Shown here piece by piece: positions 9,586 through 19,713 of a stretch of DNA of 64,000 nucleotides; the first letter of the stretch is position 1; every line of letters starts with the position of its first letter. The notes under the pieces are model-generated. The model saw nothing but the letters and a program-made list of their open reading frames with translations, was not told where the DNA came from and did not search any database. Source of the stretch: Ascoidea rubescens DSM 1968 (taxonomy: Eukaryota > Ascomycota > Saccharomycetes > Ascoideales > Ascoideaceae). The position numbers and the translations under genes were made by a program. The stretch lies in the NCBI RefSeq assembly GCF_001661345.1, contig NW_017962928.1, positions 48,862-112,861 of the forward strand. Direction: 5' to 3'.

Positions 9586-11017
9586 TTGAAGTGGAATGGG
9601 TATTTGTATAGTTCAGATGGAAAAAAAGAGTGAAGGGAGAGAAATAATATTTATATTGGTTAGAGCAGAGATGAGGTATAATAAGAAGGGAAGGTAAAAT
9701 AGATATGGTGCCGGTATCAGGTAGATCAGGCAGAAACAAATAATTAAGGTCATATATTGGTTGTAGAAATGACAGTTGGATTATCGAAAATGGAAAGTAG
9801 AAGGCAGAGGAATAGCGATTCCTCGAAATGAGAAAAAAGAGAGCATATTTAGGAGGACTAGTGAAAGATAGAGAGATTTTGGGCTGCAAAAGAGAGATTT
9901 TGGGGATATCTCTGAGCGATGATTGAGCGATGGGCGATGGAAGCGTGGGTCTTAAATATCTTTGATATCTTAAATATTCCGTCAAGAGATTCGAAGATCA
10001 AAACGGAACTGATAGCTCGATTGGGAAGGCATGGGAAAGAACGAGGCCAACGGTGTGGAAGGGTTTTTTTGGCTGTTTCCAACGGGATGGGAGGAAAGCG
10101 CGAGGCCACGTGGGCGATCACAAGACAGAGGACAGATGGGGGTCTGGCGATGTTTTAGAAATTATTGAGTGATATATTGAACAAGGACATAGCCGTTAGC
10201 AAAGCAAAGCAAAATTGAGAACGAGCTAGCAAGTGAGTTTGCGGCATGGTGTTTATTATTGTTTATGGTTGCAAATTAGACCAGAGTGGTTCTCACGGGT
10301 AAGAAAAAGTGATAAAGATTGTGTGATTTTTGTGATTAATGGTGAGTAGAGATTGAAATGAGTAATGTAGAAAAAGCGGTGGGCATTTTTTATTTTTTTT
10401 ATTTTTTTAATTTTTGTTTTTCTTGATTTTCTAATTTTCTAAAGGTTTGACAGATTTGGGTTACCCGCTGTGGGTAGGCATTTTGTTCGATTTGTGGTGA
10501 TGATGAAGGTGAAAAAGAGATTAAACCCGCAAGCTAAAATTGGATTTTTATGGGGTGCTGGGCAAGGTGCAAAAAGAAGATAAGACAGGTTTTTGTGTGG
10601 AGATGGAAATCCTGAAAAGTGAAGAAATTGAGGAGAGGCTGTTGGATCAGGAGGATATAAGGTTTTGTGCATGCAGCATTCTGTGGATAGAGCAGAGTTT
10701 TAGAAAATAAGGTTAAAGAAGATATTGGGAAAGAATTTGTGTACAGCAGAGTTTCTTTTTTTGGCTTTTTGAAAAACCCTGTGAGATCAGGCGAAAGTTT
10801 AATGAGAGGATGTCGTTTGAGATTGGTTTTGTATGGAAGGTGTTGATAATTGAAGGTGGTTTGGAGAGAATTGGCAGTGAGAGCAAGAGGAAGTGAAAAA
10901 TAGCTGGCGTTGATAAACTCACAAGCTGAAACTGGAACTGGGATGTTATGGCTCTTTGTTTGCTAAAAGTTAAGATGGCGGTCGCAGTGGAAGGTAATTG
11001 ACCAATAAAAAAAAAAG

Positions 11018-11060
11018 GATGATGATGATGATAGTGGTGATGGTGATGATGGTGATGATA
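11018..11060. repeat. GAT/GGT trinucleotide microsatellite
   Basis: A run of GATGATGATGATGATAGTGG followed by more GATGGT-type units in non-coding sequence. Confidence 0.7.
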
Positions 11061-11403
11061 TTAATACTACAATTACTATTTGTAATTACTATTTTGCTGA
11101 TCTCTTCTGTTTTATAATTTTATTTTTAATGATAACATTATTAATATTGTTATTAATATTAATAATATTTTGGAAATTGTAAAATGGATAGACATGAGCA
11201 AAGAAACAAGGATATGGTCTAAAATAAAGAGAAATTGTAATGGGATTGAAATTGAGATAGAAATAAATTGAACTAATTGAATTGAAATTGAAGCTGAAGA
11301 TTTTCGTACTTTTAAGAGAATAGAGTCAATAAATGAGAAAGAAAGTGATACTAAAAATGATATACTAAATTTCTGATAATCAATTTCTTATCTCATAAAA
11401 ATA

Positions 11404-11433
11404 GATAGTATGAGATAGTATGAGATAGTATGG
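11404..11433. repeat. Three tandem copies of GATAGTATGA
   Basis: A perfect 10-bp unit repeated three times, the last diverging at its end, in the MATE/GAC1 intergenic region. Confidence 0.7.
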
Positions 11434-12479
11434 CAGTGTAGGTTATTTTTATTGTCTGTTTTTCTTTTTGTTAATGATTTTTCTTTTTAAGATAGATTGA
11501 TTAGTGAAACGGGCCAATAAGAGGTGGGTATTGCGATATTAGATTTGTGACTAAAATCGATATGATGAATTAATTATTTAGTTGAATATTTGATTGAGTA
11601 TTGAATTAATCCATCAATCGAGTTCCTTTTTTGTTTTTCTTTTATTTTTTTGTTATTTTATTTTATTTTATTTTCTTTTCTTTTTTCTTTTCTTTTCTTT
11701 TTATTTTCTTTCATGTTATTTTATTTTTAATTTGCTTTGCTTTGCAAATCGAAATCAAACGAAATGTGGGGGAATTGGATGGATTAATTTAGATCGAACA
11801 AATGAGTATTGGATAAATATTTGATAAGTATTTGATAAATATTGGATAAATTGGGAAAAAGAAAAATGGGAAAAAAAAGCAATTTTCAAGCAAATTGGAA
11901 CAACTTGAAAGGTGAGTCGATACAACAGTAATCTAACTTACAAGGATTGAGCCAACATTCAACACAACAAATAAGTCAATAAATAATCAGTTACATAATT
12001 GATGGATCGATCAATTGAATCCACTGTTTCCCCACACAAAACAAGCAAGAGAAAAATAAAACAACAAATAGCAAATAACAAATAACAAACAATAAACAAC
12101 AAAAGCGAATGAAAACTGTTGGATCCAGATAAAACCTTAGAAAACAGCTGGATGAATAAAGTAGAACCGTAACTACTGTGTGCAAATACTGCAATTTTGT
12201 TACTGGCAATTGACCACAGCGGCTTGATATTTTCTTTGGGTGGATCAATGAGATTTATAAAATCACTCGACTGCAGGAAACAGAATATGGGAACCCAACA
12301 ATCCAAGTATATACAGAAACGGAATTGTCAGACTGGAAAATGGACGCAATAAGTGAATAAAAATCAATAAATGATTAACCAGAAGAACTAACTTTGAAGA
12401 TTTCCCGACACAGTAAGCGAATTGGTTCACACACAAAGAACAAAACTCAATTGAAAAGGATATGGGCCTCGAAAACACC

Positions 12480-12960
12480 AACAGAATACCAGCGGAGCTG
12501 CACAAAAGCCTCCAAAAACAGCAACAGCGCTCCCGCAGGAGCAGCCCGCGAGCCCAAAGCACCTCCGGCACCAGCCCAGCGGGCAGCACGCCCGCCCGCA
12601 CCGGCCTGGTCTGACCCGATCGGGCATTTTCAACAGGATGCGTTCCCGTGTTATCGGGAGGGGAGCACAACCATCCAGGAAACGCTGGAGCGCCCACTCC
12701 CGAACAAAACAAATAAAGTTGCCTTATGAACACGCTACTTGAAAACCGCGTGAGACAACGCTCTTGCGGCGGCTTGGCGCAGCAGCCATCTCGCGGCACA
12801 TGACCACCCTACTTGCGCGGTGCGGATTCTACAGGTGCGTGTCGCCGCGCTGCTGCTTCTGGCCGCACCTGGACTGTCCTGATACCACAATTTTGTCCTG
12901 TTAGTACGGGAGTGCGACTGCAGGCGCGAGGCTTACCGCATATTCCCTAACCACTCCACT
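12480..12960. other. GC-rich, hairpin-dense island
   Basis: This stretch is far richer in G+C than anything around it (cores such as 12530-12620 are mostly G/C). It contains several perfect inverted repeats: GCTCC/GGAGC at 12529-12542, the palindrome CCCGATCGGG at 12615-12624, TCCCG/CGGGA at 12644-12659, and CAGGTGCG (12832-12839) with CGCACCTG (12864-12871). A second arm GGTGCGG (12819-12825) could pair with the same CCGCACC (12863-12869). It lies just upstream of the ATG-free GAC1 leader, so a promoter or replication element is possible, as is a structured RNA. I found no RNase P, MRP, SRP or snRNA signature. Confidence 0.45.
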
Positions 12961-13079
12961 TTGGCAACTGAAAAAACACCTCAAAGATAACAAAAAGCCC
13001 AAAAAAAGTGAAACCCCTTGCACAAAATTTTCTTTGTTGTATCCCAGCTGAAATTTTTTATTAAATTTTTCCCAAAAAG

Positions 13080-13087
13080 TATATAAA
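13080..13087 (+). promoter_or_regulatory. TATA box of the GAC1-like gene
   Basis: TATATAAA fits TATAWAWR and lies 479 bp before the ATG. Everything from here to 13565 lacks an ATG on the + strand, which fits a long scanned 5' leader. Confidence 0.5.
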
Positions 13088-13565
13088 GATTGTCCTTTGG
13101 CTGTGGGTTCGCCTTTTTTTTTATTATATTTGTTTCGATTTGTATAAGAAGGATCAGAAGTATCGCTTTTTTATCTTGTCATTGGGTTGTATATTAACCA
13201 TTTTGTTTACTCTCATCTAAACCACAAGATATTCGGGTTTCCAATATCTTTGTTAATCTCTACTTTTTCCTCCATCTCAAGATACTAGTTTGATACTCTT
13301 CTACTTTTTCTACACATCCACATTCACATCCAAATCTCCTTTTTTTTCTTATCATTCTGTTGACTCATCGACTTGTCTCTACTTTGCTTTTTGCTATCCA
13401 TTTCATCATTTCCACAAAAATAACATCATCTCTTAAAAACAAACTCGCCTCCTTTTGTTTTGTTTTTCTCTCACCAATTCTTTTTTTTCTTTAGATTAAT
13501 AATATCAGAAAAAAATCAATCACTATCAACAGCCTTTCTAGTTCACAACATAACACAATAAATAA

Positions 13566-16046
13566 ATGTCCTTTTCTTCAAACTCTCTCATACAAAATCG
13601 CCCACAGCCCTTTTTGTCGTCCACTCTAGCAACCTCAGACATGTTTCAAAGGTCCTACAACTTTACCGCCGACACTTCCTTCTGCCCAAAGCCTGTCTCA
13701 ACCGTCAACACTAAACAAAATAACGAAAATATAATCTCCCAAGATGACTACGATAACGACGATGCCACAACCATCATGGATCCTTCAGATCTCTCCAATT
13801 GCTCATCCCCTGACTCTTTAGCAACTGTAAATATCTCTTCAAACTCATCTTCCTCTTCTTTAGATCTGGATTATGATCAAATCCAATTCCAAAAAACCGG
13901 CATCTACTACTATCAAAATAATCAAGCTCAAATTAAACAAAATAATAATCAAGCCCAAGCTCAAATTCAAAGCCAAAATCACTACACTAACTATATCGAA
14001 AACTCAAAGCTTTCTAATAACGCTTTTTCTACTCTAACATCCATAACTAACGCTTTTAACAACAACGCTAACAACAATCCTATCAAAATCGATCAATTTA
14101 ATCAACTTTCCCATAATAACAATAATAATAACAACAACAGCAACAACAACGACAAAAATAAAAATAACTTGTCCCTTCAACCACTTGAATTAAGCAGCTC
14201 AAACAGCTCTCTGAACACCATCATCCTAGACCAAAACCAATCAATCACTCCCTCAATTGCTACAAACTTCTCAACTGAAACTCTAACTGAATCAACTATA
14301 ACTTCTGACTCAAACAACACAATCGCTACCAACACCACCAACACTACTGCCACAACTAACAACGATGATAACTCAACCTCCTTATCTCTCACCACACCAA
14401 CCTCTCCAATCATACCAATCAAAAAATTAAAATCTTCTCTAAAATTATCAACCTTAAAAAAAGATGACCTCAAAAGATCAAACTCAATGCCCTCCCTATC
14501 TAAAAAATCTGTCAAATTTAATCACAAACTAGAAGATGTCCGTTTTTTCAATAAATTCGATAAACCCCTAAGTGTCAGAGATGGTGACTCTACCTGTTCA
14601 AGTGAAGATGACTACCCCTACAATTTGGGCTCCCACAGAAATTCCGCAGACTTTGACGTGGACATCTTTGGCTACTCAAATGCTCTCAACATCTTCAACA
14701 GAAACCTGATCAACGACGATACTGATTCTTATATCAAATTTCGCAAATCGAACTCAATCTCTTCTCAAAACTCTCTTAGAAAATCAAACTCTCACATCCA
14801 CAACAGTTTTTCATCCCTTTCTTCTCCTTCCCAGCAAAAACATCACAGAAGAGCTAAATTTGATATTAGCTTTTATGACGATTACGAAAGTGATGATGAA
14901 CTAAGTGCTTTTAACTACTCCTTTCCTTTAAACAACTCTAATGCTCATAATATCTATCTCAACTCAAAACAAAATCAAAAAGTTAAATCAAAATCAAAAT
15001 CAAAATCTAAAGTTGGCTCTTGGAAAATTAAATCAACAAATTTTGATCGTCTATTATCAACCCCAAGATTAGTCGACACCTCTTCAGATTTGTCCTCAAA
15101 CATTTGCTTGGAAACTATTTTCTTATCTTCATCCCCAGACTCAATCACCCCAGTTAAATATTCCTCCCCTTCTTCCTCCAATAATGCTTTAATTTATTTA
15201 ATTGGCTTGATTCTGGTTAAAAATATTGCCTACGATAAACGTGTCACCATCAAATTAACTTTAAACAACTGGTCTACCTTTAAAGAAGTCGAAGCTACCT
15301 ATTTAAAATCCGTCAATAACCAAATTGATAAATTCAAATTTGCTTTAAATTTAAACGACTTGGATTCAATGAAATTAGGTAAATTAAATCTACAAATGTG
15401 TCTAAATTATCAAGTCAATAACAGCAACTACTGGGATAATAATAATAATTCAAATTATGAACTTTCATTATCAAACTCTAAACACAAAGCAAGAAAATCT
15501 TCTAAAAAGGAAGTATCTGAGAAAAATCTTGAATTGCTCAATAATTTATTAGCCAATAATAACGATAATAATAATAACAACAACAACAATTCAAAAAAAC
15601 CAGCTAGATGCTTCCCAGAAGATGATGTTTATACCTTTGGCGGTTGCAAGACTCCAACAAGCTCTCCTTTAAATTTGACTAGTCGCTACACATTTGATTT
15701 TACTAGTCAAACAGGTCTTTACATGGAAAATGATGATTCAGATGATATCAATGATCTCACTTCTTTATCTCTAAGTCAGACCACAGCCAAGTCTTCAAAT
15801 GACCCTCTTAAATTGTCAAAATCTCAATCGTTTACTAATGACACATTTAGCTCTTTTAATTGCGACTCATCTGGATTTGGTTCGTCTTTAAAAGATATTT
15901 CTAATGATAATAAATCACCAATTACTTCATTATCAAAATTAAATGATGAAGCTCCAATCAAAAAGGCTTTACCAATTCAAATGAATTCAAAACTTTACAA
16001 TGACATTTTGAATAGTTATTGCTTTTATAAAGGTGATAGCAAATAG
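13566..16046 (+). CDS. GAC1: PP1 (Glc7) regulatory subunit with CBM21 domain, GAC1/PIG1-like
   Basis: An 826-residue protein. Residues 314-318 read KSVKF, a canonical RVxF-type protein phosphatase 1 docking motif, preceded by a basic Ser motif (RSNSMPSLS). Residues about 540-640 are a CBM21 glycogen-binding domain (LVKNIAYDKRVTIKLTLNNW, then FKFALNLNDL). The rest is Asn/Ser-rich linker with polyN and polyNQ tracts. Such proteins tether the Glc7 phosphatase to glycogen and activate glycogen synthase; S. cerevisiae Gac1 is of similar length (793 residues), with Pig1, Pig2 and Gip2 as relatives. Paralogue choice is by best resemblance. Residue 550, inside the domain, is encoded by CTG at a position that is often polar in the family. 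The leader is unusually long and ATG-free. Confidence 0.85.
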   Translation: MSFSSNSLIQNRPQPFLSSTLATSDMFQRSYNFTADTSFCPKPVSTVNTKQNNENIISQDDYDNDDATTIMDPSDLSNCSSPDSLATVNISSNSSSSSLDLDYDQIQFQKTGIYYYQNNQAQIKQNNNQAQAQIQSQNHYTNYIENSKLSNNAFSTLTSITNAFNNNANNNPIKIDQFNQLSHNNNNNNNNSNNNDKNKNNLSLQPLELSSSNSSLNTIILDQNQSITPSIATNFSTETLTESTITSDSNNTIATNTTNTTATTNNDDNSTSLSLTTPTSPIIPIKKLKSSLKLSTLKKDDLKRSNSMPSLSKKSVKFNHKLEDVRFFNKFDKPLSVRDGDSTCSSEDDYPYNLGSHRNSADFDVDIFGYSNALNIFNRNLINDDTDSYIKFRKSNSISSQNSLRKSNSHIHNSFSSLSSPSQQKHHRRAKFDISFYDDYESDDELSAFNYSFPLNNSNAHNIYLNSKQNQKVKSKSKSKSKVGSWKIKSTNFDRLLSTPRLVDTSSDLSSNICLETIFLSSSPDSITPVKYSSPSSSNNALIYLIGLILVKNIAYDKRVTIKLTLNNWSTFKEVEATYLKSVNNQIDKFKFALNLNDLDSMKLGKLNLQMCLNYQVNNSNYWDNNNNSNYELSLSNSKHKARKSSKKEVSEKNLELLNNLLANNNDNNNNNNNNSKKPARCFPEDDVYTFGGCKTPTSSPLNLTSRYTFDFTSQTGLYMENDDSDDINDLTSLSLSQTTAKSSNDPLKLSKSQSFTNDTFSSFNCDSSGFGSSLKDISNDNKSPITSLSKLNDEAPIKKALPIQMNSKLYNDILNSYCFYKGDSK

Positions 16047-19000
16047 GTAATTGAACATTTTCAAAACCAAATAATCAAAAAAAAAAAAAGTAAAATAATA
16101 ATCAGTTTTATAATTGTGATGCTTGCTAAAATTTTTTTAATGATTGCTTAAAATCAAATTTTATATTCATATTAAAAAATATACCTATTGGATAGAACAA
16201 AGAATAATATCACTTTCCTTTTATTTCCTTTTATGTTAATTTATTTACAATCATTGACCGTATTGCATATAAAATTCATGGGTGGCCTTCAAATTTAAGG
16301 AATATTTCGAGGTAAAAAGTAACTGTACTATACAATTTTAAGTGCTCACCGAATAGTTTTTTATTTAATCCTTCATTTTTTTTTCCGTTGCTACATTGTT
16401 TTTTTCTTTTCATTATTTTTAAGATTTCCTTTTTTTATTTACTGATTTGCTTCTCTTAGGTTTTAACGTTTTTGGTTAAATAGTTTTATATATCTTGCTG
16501 GGATAAAGCTTTTATTACCATATTATTCGGGTTAATTAGGTTGTGTCTGCTGAGCAGCTTAATTTGATTACAGAAATAATTGGTGTTGGCTACATAGTGA
16601 TTTGTTTTTATAGTTTTTTTAATTCATTCATTAATTCTCTGTTCTTTGTTAATTATTATTGGAAATTTTAGAAAACAACTATGTCGTAAAAGACAGTACA
16701 ATACACCTCTGTAGAAGAAAGAAAGGAAAAAGTACGGAAACACAGGATTTGAGCAGAAAAAAACTAAACTTTCAACAAGGGAACAGAAATTGCACAAAAT
16801 ACCCAAAGAAAAAGAAAAATTGGTTGGACAAAACTAAAAATAAGAGCAGCTTTAAGCTTTTTGCTTTTCGAAAGAATAAATAATAAAAAACAACTTTCTT
16901 GTTGGATTGGTGAAAGTGGACAGTAACTTTTAAGGTTGCCGGATCAAAGAAGATCAAACTTTGCAAAAGTTGAATTCAAGAGGTGAATTCTGGAAGTTTT
17001 CCACTACAGCTCCAGGCTATAACAGAATAAAGGTGTTTGTTATTGAATCCAACAAGCACAAACCAAACAGCGAGCTGTTGTGGTTGTTGATTTGTCTCTG
17101 GTGTCGTTGATGGGGGAGCTGGGAGACGTTTAATGTTGATTTCAGACATCTGAAGAAGCTCGACTAATTTCTCTGGCTGAGAGCTGGAGTTTCACTGAGA
17201 GATTTTCACTCATTTCTTAGCTGATGGAGGCTGTTTTGCTAGAGCTAGCAACGTTGGTTGTGGTGCGAACTCCTCGCAGCACTCTGCGAATCAGCAAATG
17301 CAGCAGGTTCTATCCACATCCCACACTTGTTGGAATCAAAACAGAAACAAAGAAAAACAAGGGAAGATAGATTTGCACTCCAACAGTTTATTAATAATTC
17401 AAATAATTTTTAAGTACACCTAGAAAATTCTTACAACTTAATCAATAAACCAAAATATTATTAGCTCGTTACCAACATAATACCTGAAAATGATTATAAA
17501 TGATAAAAAACGATTAAAAATGTTTTAAAGCTGCTGCAAATATTTTCAGATATTTTCAAGTATTCTCAAAAACTTATCAAAAAGGCAGTAAAATCCATTC
17601 AAAAATTGATTTGTTGTTTCCACATCTTTTTTTAAACATACAGCCAAGTTTAGTTGGAATTCTGTTGCGTTTATGACCTAACGAATGTTGATTAGCATAT
17701 ATTCAAACGCTTTGCTTTATTTTAATAATCAACTGTTTATCAGTGTTTATTAATAAATATTAATAAATATTAACAAACATTAATATTCATTAGCTTATTT
17801 CTTCCTATAATCCATTTGTTTTTCATCAGTTTTTAGCGATTTAGGTTTGAATCAACAACTTCTGCTTACCAACTCAAGATTAAACCAATACATGTTCAAA
17901 ATAACCAGGAAACCGACAAATACAAGCCTCTGACCAGCTTTATTGCCAACAAAAGAAAAAAAATGCCTATTATCGCTATCGTATTGCATTGTTTTTTGCA
18001 TCTTTTCAGATTTATTCTCACTTTATCACTGTTAATGTGCTCAAAAAAACCAGCGCTCCAGAACACGCGAAGTTATGCAGGTACATGCGGTATTGAAATC
18101 CACCCTTGTGGAAGACCTTTGCCTGAATTTTCGTTTTGTTTTTTGCAACCACAAAATAATCTGCTTCGAGCCTTAAAAACTATAGAAAATGCTGGACTAT
18201 TGTTTTCTTTCTTTTTCTTGTACCGGTTCTTTCTCAATTCTACAGTTCTATCATATAATTATGAAATTTTAAGCTAATAGAGTTGGAATTTTGTTTTAAT
18301 TTGTCTCATTTTATTTAGTCACAAATGTTTTATCGGTTTTTTCTTTTTTCTTTGATTGGAGTTTGAAATTGCACCATTTTGCTAATTGAGTTATATAACC
18401 ATGCTAAGTGTTTCTCTAACACATTTACACATTTGTATATTCACTTCCAAAACTCAGTTTTCTGGAAGTTATAACCAATCAAAGTACTTTATCCAAGACT
18501 CATGGTGTTTGGTGTGATTCACTCTGTCAACGAATAATTTTTATCATGTATAAATGTCTATTTTCAAAATATATCAACAATACATGATTAAAACTGGTTT
18601 TGTAATAAGACCAATGACCATGTTTTTTTTTCCTATGAACATAAAATCATTTATAAACTTGACTCAATCTGCCTCAAATCTAAAAAATTATGATTCAACT
18701 TCTTAATTGTATCGAATAATTCCATACCTTAAATTCAAAATACTACAATACCGCTTTTTATACTTTGGTAAAAATGAAACTTAAAGATCGAAAGCGGACA
18801 TAAATTATGGAAGAAAATAACGCAGAACTTAGGGTTCTACTCCATTTGTTTGGTACACCTGCAGCACCAGGATTGTGATCAACAAAACAGCGTAGAAAAT
18901 AGAAAGCGTCACCTTATATTTTGCGTTTGATGCAGATCGTATATTTCTGCATGCTCTGTGCATAGACTGCGAGTAGCGCATGTAAACTTGTATCTATGTA

Positions 19001-19713
19001 TTGTGTATACATGGCATTCATATAGCGCATATGCATGCAGGTGACTCAGTCGGCCTGCCAACTTTAAAAATCAACGTTTGCACCTCTAAAATCAAAAAAA
19101 TAATAAAAAGCGGTCAATATCAATCCAAGACATTCAAGACACTCGATTAATAAGCCCAATTGATATGAAACCTTTTGTTTCGGAAATTTTCAGAGCTCTG
19201 AAAACTGTTTTAAAATAGCACAGGCACTTTGATCCAGACCTTGATTTAAACAAGGCAACATATTACTTTATCGGAATGAAGAGTAAGCAGGAGAAACAAT
19301 AAACAAAAGTCTCTTTGAATTTTAATAGTCGACAGAATCCACATAGTACCAAATCGCTTTTAATAAGATTTCATTAATCCACTGAATAGTCGATAATTTT
19401 ACCAATAATTCGTTCTCACAGCTATTTTATTTTTGTTTTTTTTGTTATTTTTTTTTGTTTTTATTTTTATTTCTTTTATTTTGTTTCTTTTTTTGTTTTT
19501 TGTTTTGACCTCAGATAAACCATCCCACTGATTCTACAGTCAGATCAGGATCCTATTATCGCTTGATTCCACTAGTTCCATATCGTTAAAACAGGATTTT
19601 TTTCCTTATCAAAATTCAAAAAATTAAATATTAAAAATACTAGACCAGAAAATAGTTATAAAAAATTTATAAACAAGTCAAAAAAATTAAGTACATATAT
19701 TCAAATCTTCAAA
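16047..19713. other. 3.7-kb convergent gap with no recognised gene
   Basis: The + strand GAC1-like gene and the - strand AIM34-like gene both end here, so the region should need no promoter, yet it is 3.67 kb long. It contains two more GC-rich islands (about 16980-17345 and 18840-19070), AT-rich sequence, a TGACTCA (Gcn4-type) word at 19042-19048, and two TAGCGCAT words at 18974-18981 and 19023-19030. The longest open frame of note (17963-18277, 104 codons) has no recognisable domain. I found no tRNA, snRNA, RNase P/MRP or centromere signature. Confidence 0.45.

Larger units (their letters stand above)
9586..13565. promoter_or_regulatory. 4-kb divergent region between the MATE and GAC1-like genes
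   Basis: No supportable protein gene. It holds: the MATE promoter (9586-10200, fairly GC-rich, CACGTG at 10107-10112); AT-rich sequence at 10380-12400 with simple repeats; a GC-rich, hairpin-dense island (about 12480-12960); a TATA box at 13080-13087; and a pyrimidine-rich, ATG-free leader to the ATG at 13566. Open frames inside the GC-rich part overlap each other on both strands and look like chance. No tRNA signature seen. Confidence 0.5.

Noticed and set aside
9533-10158. Overlapping frames upstream of the MATE gene
   Set aside because: Overlap on both strands in moderately GC-rich promoter DNA; no protein-like signature.
12263-12799. 178-codon - strand frame and a 111-codon + strand frame
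   Set aside because: Opposite-strand overlaps in the GC island; no recognisable protein features; explained by low stop frequency.
17963-18277. 104-codon + strand frame in the convergent gap
   Set aside because: No domain, irregular composition, no supporting context; kept only as part of the unexplained gap.
19170-19205. Point-centromere CDEIII-like TTTCCGAA core (- strand)
   Set aside because: The left half of the CDEIII consensus is absent and no RTCACRTG plus AT-rich CDEII lies at the right distance.
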